Positions 15,421-20,135 of a DNA stretch of 20,135 nt are shown here, piece by piece (the first letter of the stretch is position 1; every line of letters begins with the position of its first letter). Both the position numbers and the translations under genes were made by a program. The DNA comes from Desulfobacteraceae bacterium (lineage in GTDB: Bacteria > Desulfobacterota > DSM-4660 > Desulfatiglandales > Desulfatiglandaceae): positions 478,520-498,654 of the forward strand of contig CP070700.1 of NCBI GenBank assembly GCA_020349865.1, given 5' to 3'. The notes below the pieces were generated by a model, which had not been told where the DNA came from, searched no databases, and saw nothing but the letters and a program-made list of their open reading frames with translations.

Positions 15421-15745
15421 GAGTTGTTCTCCTTTTCAGGAAATAAGCACAGTTAACGAAGCACACAATATCGCTACCCAAATTGGGCATACTTTATATA
15501 TATACAAAAAAATTGTTAAATATTGAAGTTTGAAAATTGTATGTGGAAAAAACCACTGTGATGTGCCATATACTATCTTTGTAAGCGATCACAGGTTCTG
15601 AGTTCACCTTTGAATCCGTGAACGTTTACCTGGTTTTTGTGGCATTGGCTTTAGGTCGTCACGGGCTTGGTCCGGCCAGCGCATGAATATCAGTGAATAA
15701 ATGGACCGCACATAAGGGCCAAAAATTTATGAAGGAGAAAACGCG
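15421..15745. other. Divergent glpK/glpA control region, 325 bp
   Basis: No gene. AT-rich around 15490-15540, where a glpK promoter is likely on the minus strand (a TATATATAAAG tract), though I cannot fix a single -35/-10 pair. It contains a perfect 7-bp inverted repeat CTGTGAT (15556-15562) / ATCACAG (15588-15594) with centres 32 bp apart, and a second inverted repeat GTTCAC (15602-15607) / GTGAAC (15618-15623) running into an operator-like palindrome at 15618-15629. Confidence 0.55.
15618..15629. promoter_or_regulatory. Candidate LacI-type operator at glpK/glpA
   Basis: GTGAACGTTTAC is palindromic except for one base pair (GTAAACGTTTAC would be perfect) and has the central CG of LacI-family operators. 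It shares only the GTTTACC half with the ugp operator, so it may be bound by the same regulator weakly or by a different LacI-family protein encoded elsewhere. Confidence 0.4.
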
Positions 15746-17287
15746 TTGAACACCCAGGTACTAATCATTGGTGGTGGAGCCACGGGTACTGGCCTTGCAC
15801 GGGACCTGGCACTTCGCGGGGTTCAGTCCATTCTGGTGGAAAAGGGGGACTTGAATGCAGGGGCTTCGGGTGCCAATCACGGACTTTTACACAGTGGAGG
15901 TCGCTATGTCGCTTCCGATCAGGGAAGCGCAGTAGAATGCCGTCAAGAAGGGGAACTTCTAAAAAAGATGGCCCCGCACTGTATTGAAGACACCGGTGGT
16001 TTGTTTGTTGCGGTTGAGGGAGATGATGAAAAGTTCATCGCCGATTTCCCCGATCTGTGTTCGCAATGCAATATCCCGGTGCAGGCATTGGACGTCAAAG
16101 AGGCCCGGGAACTTGAGCCCGTGCTTTCCAAAAAATTAATTGCGGCTTACAAGGTGGCGGATGCATCCATTGATCCCTTCAAACTTTCCATGGAGAATAT
16201 TTCTCAGGCACAGGAGTTGGGAAGCACTTTGCTGCAATTTACCAAAGTGATGGGGTTTGAGAAGAGCGACAAAAAAATCCGGGCCACGCGTCTGCAGAAC
16301 ATCATAACCGGTGAAGAATCAATTGTCGAGGCAGAGCAGGTGATCAATGCAACGGGTGCCTGGGCTGGAGTCGTTGCCGGCCTCGCGGGAGCATCTATCG
16401 ATATAATTTACTCCAAAGGGAGTCTTTTGATCACACACCACAGGATCACGCAGCGTGTGGTGAACCGGTTGCGTCCCTCCTCAAATGCAGACATTTTAGT
16501 TCCCGGGGGTACCGTTTCCATCCTTGGAACAACGTCTGTCCGGATTGACGATCCGGACAGCGTCCACCCCACAGTCGAAGAGGTGAACTCAATTGTGGAT
16601 GAGGCTGCTTCAATGATTCCTGTTTTGGAAAGTTCCCGCTATATTCGGGCATATGCCGGAGTCAGACCTCTGGTTGGTTCGCAATCATCAGGCGACGATC
16701 GAAGTGTCGGCAGAGGATTCGCTCTCTTTGATCATGTCGAAGACGGACTTGAAAACTTTGCCACCATTACCGGGGGCAAACTTACTACGTACCGATTAAT
16801 GGCAGAAAAAACAGCAGATCTGGTCTGTCACCGGCTGGGCATTTCCCTTCCGTGTATGACCAGAACAGATCCCCTCCCTTCAACCCAACCAGCTAAATGG
16901 ACTGAACCGGGACTGGCCCCAAAACTGTGGCTGAAACATCACGAACCTGAAGATATACTGCTTTGCGAGTGTGAAATGGTGCCCAAGAGCGCCGTGGATG
17001 CGATCATAGACACTATCCATAAACAAAATGGCCGGCCAGACCTCAAGTCCATCGCCCTGCGCAGCCGAATAGGCAAAGGCGCCTGCCAGGGAACCTTTTG
17101 CGGGGTCAGGGTCACCGCTTACATGTATGATCGAGACCAACTGCGTCCAGATGAGTGTCTAAACAATCTCCGAGAGTTCCTCGGCCAGCGCTGGAGGGGG
17201 CAACATCCAATTCTTTGGGACAGGCAACTAATTCAGGCAGAACTCCTGGAGGCCCTGCATTGCGGGCTTTTTGACCTGGAATTGTAG
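15746..17287 (+). CDS. glpA: Anaerobic glycerol-3-phosphate dehydrogenase subunit A
   Basis: 513 aa (E. coli GlpA 542). FAD-dependent oxidation of G3P to dihydroxyacetone phosphate. The N-terminal Rossmann motif is IGGGATGTGLARDLALRG, then EKGDLNAGASGANHGLLHSG (FAD contact region), YAGVRPLVG and a FAD-closing TITGGKLTTYRLMAEKTAD. A C-terminal BFD-like [2Fe-2S] domain has CECE (around 410) and GKGACQGTFCG cysteines. The start is TTG with AAGGAG 8 nt upstream; no ATG lies nearby in frame. It is followed 24 bp later by glpB. In E. coli GlpAB passes electrons to membrane GlpC; here the downstream partners are HdrC/HdrB-type proteins. Confidence 0.95.
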   Translation: MNTQVLIIGGGATGTGLARDLALRGVQSILVEKGDLNAGASGANHGLLHSGGRYVASDQGSAVECRQEGELLKKMAPHCIEDTGGLFVAVEGDDEKFIADFPDLCSQCNIPVQALDVKEARELEPVLSKKLIAAYKVADASIDPFKLSMENISQAQELGSTLLQFTKVMGFEKSDKKIRATRLQNIITGEESIVEAEQVINATGAWAGVVAGLAGASIDIIYSKGSLLITHHRITQRVVNRLRPSSNADILVPGGTVSILGTTSVRIDDPDSVHPTVEEVNSIVDEAASMIPVLESSRYIRAYAGVRPLVGSQSSGDDRSVGRGFALFDHVEDGLENFATITGGKLTTYRLMAEKTADLVCHRLGISLPCMTRTDPLPSTQPAKWTEPGLAPKLWLKHHEPEDILLCECEMVPKSAVDAIIDTIHKQNGRPDLKSIALRSRIGKGACQGTFCGVRVTAYMYDRDQLRPDECLNNLREFLGQRWRGQHPILWDRQLIQAELLEALHCGLFDLEL

Positions 17288-17311
17288 GACGACAGCAGAA
17301 CATACTTCGCC

Positions 17312-18598
17312 ATGCCCAATTCAGAGTCTATAAAATGTGAATTAGCGGTCATCGGGGCCGGTATGGCCGGTATGGCTTGTGGTCTATTTGCCGCCAATAG
17401 AGGTCTGCCAACCGTCTTGGTAGGCAGGAGTGGAGAAATCATTTTTGCCAGCGGCTTACTGGATTTAATGGGAGTACATCCATTGAGCGAAAAACATCTC
17501 TGGCTCGATCCATGGGAAGGGATCGATGCCCTTGTCCGGGACATTCCTAACCACCCGTATGCCCGCCTGAAAAAGGAAGACATCCGGGCCGCCTTTGATG
17601 AGCTCCTCTTTTTTTTACAGAATGCGGGTGTCCCTTATTACAGACTTATGAATCGCAATGCTGTGGTACTTACTTCTTTGGGCACAGTCAAGCCGACCTA
17701 TTGCGTCCCCCAAACCATGTGGGAGGGAGTAGTTGCCCTGGAGGAAAAACGCCCCTGCTTGCTTGTCGACATTCGGGGTCTTAGAGGGTTCAGCGCCCAA
17801 CTCATTGCGGACACATTGCGGGATAAGTGGCAGAATCTGCGCACAGCCCGCATCTCTTTCCCTGGAACCGCGAGTGGGAATGAAGTATACACGGAACATA
17901 TGGCTAATGCGCTTGTATTATCGAAAAACCGGGAAAGACTCGCTCAGGTGGTGCGACCGCTTGTCAAAGATGCCCAGATAGTGGGTATGCCCGCAATTTT
18001 AGGTTTATACCAAACAAGTAGGGTTATTGTAGACTTGGAGAAGCTGATCGGGGTTCCGGTTTTCGAAATCCCTACAATCCCCCCCTCAGTTCCCGGGCTG
18101 CGCCTCAAGGAGGCCTTTGAACGAGGCCTCCGATCTAAGGGTATTAAGTATTTCTCTCAAAAACGGGTTTTGGAGGTAAACCGGAAGGCTGGCGGAGACT
18201 TTGAACTCAGCGTTGGTGGCGAAACCACGGAACGAACCGTAGAATCAAAGGGAGTAATTTTAGCAAGCGGCCGATTTATCGGCGGAGGTCTGCATGCAGA
18301 CAGGAAACGAATCCGGGAGACTATTTTTGATCTTCCTGTTCGCCAACCCGAAAACAGAACAAAATGGCACCACGAAAACCTGTTGGAACCTCGGGGGCAC
18401 CCAATAAACCGGGCCGGACTGGAAATAGATGACACATTTCGTCCCCTGGACAGAAATGGCCGTCCCGCCTTCAACACGCTTTTTGCTGCCGGCTCCATTC
18501 TGGCTCATCAGGACTGGAAACGCATGAAATGCGGCGCTGGTCTTGCAATTGCCACAGCATTTGGGGCTGTAAAGTCCTTTTTTCGTCTCTGCCAGTGA
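17312..18598 (+). CDS. glpB: Anaerobic glycerol-3-phosphate dehydrogenase subunit B
   Basis: 428 aa (E. coli 419). Flavin-binding subunit of the GlpAB dehydrogenase. The N-terminal dinucleotide fold CELAVIGAGMAGMACGLFAA is followed by the GlpB-typical FASGLLDLMGV. The C-terminus has LFAAGSILAHQDWKRMKCG and AGLAIATAFGA, the characteristic end of the family. It couples GlpA to the iron-sulfur electron acceptor. The ATG at 17312 has no obvious Shine-Dalgarno and lies 24 bp after glpA, so translational coupling is possible. The stop codon lies in a small CCAGTG/CACTGG hairpin (18592-18608) that lacks a T-run. Confidence 0.94.
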   Translation: MPNSESIKCELAVIGAGMAGMACGLFAANRGLPTVLVGRSGEIIFASGLLDLMGVHPLSEKHLWLDPWEGIDALVRDIPNHPYARLKKEDIRAAFDELLFFLQNAGVPYYRLMNRNAVVLTSLGTVKPTYCVPQTMWEGVVALEEKRPCLLVDIRGLRGFSAQLIADTLRDKWQNLRTARISFPGTASGNEVYTEHMANALVLSKNRERLAQVVRPLVKDAQIVGMPAILGLYQTSRVIVDLEKLIGVPVFEIPTIPPSVPGLRLKEAFERGLRSKGIKYFSQKRVLEVNRKAGGDFELSVGGETTERTVESKGVILASGRFIGGGLHADRKRIRETIFDLPVRQPENRTKWHHENLLEPRGHPINRAGLEIDDTFRPLDRNGRPAFNTLFAAGSILAHQDWKRMKCGAGLAIATAFGAVKSFFRLCQ

Positions 18599-18916
18599 TT
18601 TACACTGGGAATAAAAAAAGCATGAGGATGTTAGTGCAGGCCCTACTATTTAGTGCCTGAATGAAAACTAGGAATTTTTTCCAAGATCAAGGAAGGCGAA
18701 AATTATAACCAGAGGAATACATTGAAGTATTTCGAGGATTATAATTTGAGCCTGACGCAGAGATTGGGAAAAATAACAGTTTTCGGTCGGGCACTATTTG
18801 CCATCTCAACATCGTTTGAGTGGTTACCTTATCTGTTTTAACTCAAAGGAGTCCATTGGCTGGATAAATAGTTTCTGAATAGTAATGACCAAGGCAAGGG
18901 AAGAGAACTAAAATTA
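18599..18916. other. Intergenic region glpB-hdrC, 318 bp, structured
   Basis: No gene is visible. It carries a 48-bp imperfect palindrome (18700-18747) and, further on, TTTGAGT (18815-18821) and ACTCAAA (18841-18847) as a perfect inverted repeat. A nearby CTCAA at 18805-18809 could pair with the same TTGAG, so two mutually exclusive hairpins are possible. No clear promoter can be fixed, although TATAAT occurs at 18740-18745 inside the palindrome arm. Confidence 0.5.
18700..18747. repeat. 48-bp imperfect palindrome upstream of hdrC
   Basis: AAATTATAA (18700-18708) and TTATAATTT (18739-18747) are a perfect 9-bp inverted repeat. Inside them AATAC (18716-18720) and GTATT (18727-18731) pair about the same centre. 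The arms therefore form one two-part palindrome, suited to a dimeric regulator or an RNA hairpin. Confidence 0.55.
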
Positions 18917-19507
18917 ATGTCTCAGGAAATTTTGCACCCAAATCATCAATTCTTGGAGCACGTGGAAGCAACGGGGCCATTTCAAGCTGGCGCATGCTTC
19001 CAATGCCGTAAGTGCACCAACGGCTGTCCCGTCACTTTTGCCATGGATCTTTATCCGGACGAAGTAATTCGGATGGTGATTATAGGGCAACGGGAAACTG
19101 TATTGCGTTGTCGTACGATATGGGTGTGTGCTGCTTGTGAAACATGTACCACACGCTGCCCGAATGAGGTTAAAATAGCAGAACTGATGGATAGCCTTAA
19201 AGAGTTGGCTATTCAGGAAGGCGTGCCTTCCCCCCAACCTCAGATCATGGCCCTACATGAAACCTTTCTGAACAACGTAAGGAAACGGGGGCGTGTTTTT
19301 GAAACAACACTCCTTCCAACCTATATGCTCCGAAGTGGCGAACTCAGGCGCAAATGGAAGGCGCGGGCATGGCACTATGATCTGACATTGGGCTTGCAGA
19401 TGTTTTACAAAGGAAGATTTCCTATTCTACCTAAAACGATCAAAGGGAAAAAAGAAGTGAGCACCATTTTGTCGCATCCTAAACAGGAAAAAAATTTATC
19501 ACAATGA
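18917..19507 (+). CDS. hdrC: Heterodisulfide reductase subunit C-like iron-sulfur protein
   Basis: 196 aa, normal for HdrC. It has two [4Fe-4S] motifs of the CxxCxxCxxxCP type: C27/C30/C33/C37 (CFQCRKCTNGCP) and C71/C74/C77/C81 (CAACETCTTRCP). Between them lies the HdrC-typical LYPDEVIRMVIIGQRE, followed by RTIWVCAACETC. No hydrophobic membrane segment, so it is expected to be cytoplasmic. It overlaps hdrB by ATGA. In E. coli GlpC the equivalent ferredoxin and CCG domains are fused in one protein; here they are separate genes after glpAB, pointing to an Hdr-type electron-transfer module. The ribosome-binding site is weak (GAAGAG about 12 nt upstream). It is separated from glpB by 318 bp, so it may have its own promoter. 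Confidence 0.92.
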   Translation: MSQEILHPNHQFLEHVEATGPFQAGACFQCRKCTNGCPVTFAMDLYPDEVIRMVIIGQRETVLRCRTIWVCAACETCTTRCPNEVKIAELMDSLKELAIQEGVPSPQPQIMALHETFLNNVRKRGRVFETTLLPTYMLRSGELRRKWKARAWHYDLTLGLQMFYKGRFPILPKTIKGKKEVSTILSHPKQEKNLSQ

Positions 19508-20135
19508 AGGTGACCTATTATCCGGGCTGTTCTTTGGAAGGAACAGCCAAAGATTATGCTGAATCTATTATCGGAATGTGCTCTTCCTTGGACATTGAAC
19601 TGGAAGAAGTTCCCGATTGGAATTGTTGCGGTGCTACTGCGGCCCACAGCATTGATCACAGGGCGAGCATAGAGCTGGCAGCACGGACCCTGAATTTGGC
19701 CACCCAAATGCCTTATCAGGACATGTTGGTTCCTTGCCCGATGTGTTTTAATCGGCTAAAAACTGCTGCTTTTGCACTGGAGGGAGACTATAAGGGCCGA
19801 TATGATATTAAATTGAAGGCTTCCTTACCGAAGATTTGGGACCTCGCCGATTTTTTTGCCACCAAGGAGATGCTGAAAGCGGTGGCAAAACATGTACAAA
19901 AACCACTCGTGGGCTTAAAGGTCGTGTGTTATTACGGCTGCATGGCTAACCGGCCGCCTGAGATCACGGAAACCAGAGACTTTGAAGACCCTCAAAGCAT
20001 GGATCGGATTGTTCAGAATCTTGGGGGTACAGCTGTCCCCTGGCCTTACAAGACCGATTGTTGTGGAGCGAGCCAGGTGCTTTCTCGACCGGACATAGTT
20101 TCCCTATTGGTAGGAAAACTCTACGATATGGCACA
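19504..20135 (+). CDS. hdrB: Heterodisulfide reductase subunit B-like (CCG domain), cut by window edge
   Basis: The first 210 codons are in the window. The N-terminal CCG domain fits the non-cubane cluster motif exactly: C9-X31-C41-C42-X35-C78-X2-C81 (visible as YYPGC, NCCG and PCPMC). The second CCG domain has begun (CYYGCM, then DCCGAS). The full length is expected to be about 290-300 aa. In HdrABC these unusual [4Fe-4S] clusters accept electrons for disulfide reduction. The ATG overlaps the hdrC stop by 4 bp, giving translational coupling. Whether hdrA (the bifurcating flavoprotein) or another partner follows lies outside the window. Confidence 0.92.
   Translation, partial: MKVTYYPGCSLEGTAKDYAESIIGMCSSLDIELEEVPDWNCCGATAAHSIDHRASIELAARTLNLATQMPYQDMLVPCPMCFNRLKTAAFALEGDYKGRYDIKLKASLPKIWDLADFFATKEMLKAVAKHVQKPLVGLKVVCYYGCMANRPPEITETRDFEDPQSMDRIVQNLGGTAVPWPYKTDCCGASQVLSRPDIVSLLVGKLYDMA

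Noticed and set aside
14878..15456. 192-aa open frame antisense to glpK
   Set aside because: Glycine/proline-rich translation typical of the reverse complement of a coding sequence, with no domain; glpK is certain on the other strand.
15581..15594. Single full CRP site at TGTAAGCGATCACA
   Set aside because: The half-sites are too close (14 bp overall rather than 16 bp), so it is not a standard CRP box.

Overview
The window looks like part of a chromosome from an anaerobic bacterium, most likely a Desulfobacterota (deltaproteobacterial) sulfate reducer or a relative. This is inferred from gene content: a glycyl radical enzyme with its activase, a GlpAB glycerol-3-phosphate dehydrogenase followed by heterodisulfide-reductase-type HdrC and HdrB subunits, and moderate GC content. 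No rRNA or tRNA gene, CRISPR array or intact insertion sequence was found.

Left part (1-5000), mostly minus strand. A glycyl radical enzyme runs off the left edge directly behind its radical-SAM activase. Next come a MazF-type toxin with a ribbon-helix-helix antitoxin, flanked by two copies of a 43-bp gene-tail repeat and by gene debris. They are followed by a HAD-IIB phosphatase with a promoter that predicts a leaderless transcript, and an unassigned beta-propeller-like protein with a hydrophobic N-terminus.

Centre (5000-13800), plus strand. A LacI-type regulator precedes a ugpBAEC operon (uptake of sn-glycerol-3-phosphate and glycerophosphodiesters). A perfect 14-bp palindrome just downstream of the ugp promoter is the likely operator. 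The operon continues with a cytoplasmic glycerophosphodiester phosphodiesterase (UgpQ type), a DHH-family phosphoesterase and a divergent mevalonate-kinase-like GHMP kinase. The last two are unexpected in such an operon and are the best candidate here for an undescribed extension of the pathway.

Right part (13800-20135). glpK (glycerol kinase, minus) and glpA-glpB (plus) are divergent around a 325-bp control region containing a second LacI-type operator-like palindrome. After a 318-bp gap with a 48-bp imperfect palindrome come hdrC and a partial hdrB, which overlap by 4 bp.

Together: glycerophosphodiesters and G3P enter through UgpBAEC, UgpQ releases G3P, GlpK makes G3P from glycerol, and GlpAB oxidises G3P to dihydroxyacetone phosphate. 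The usual membrane-anchoring GlpC is absent from the window. Separate HdrC and HdrB subunits lie in its place, suggesting that electrons go to a soluble Hdr-type complex rather than directly to menaquinone. That last step is inference.
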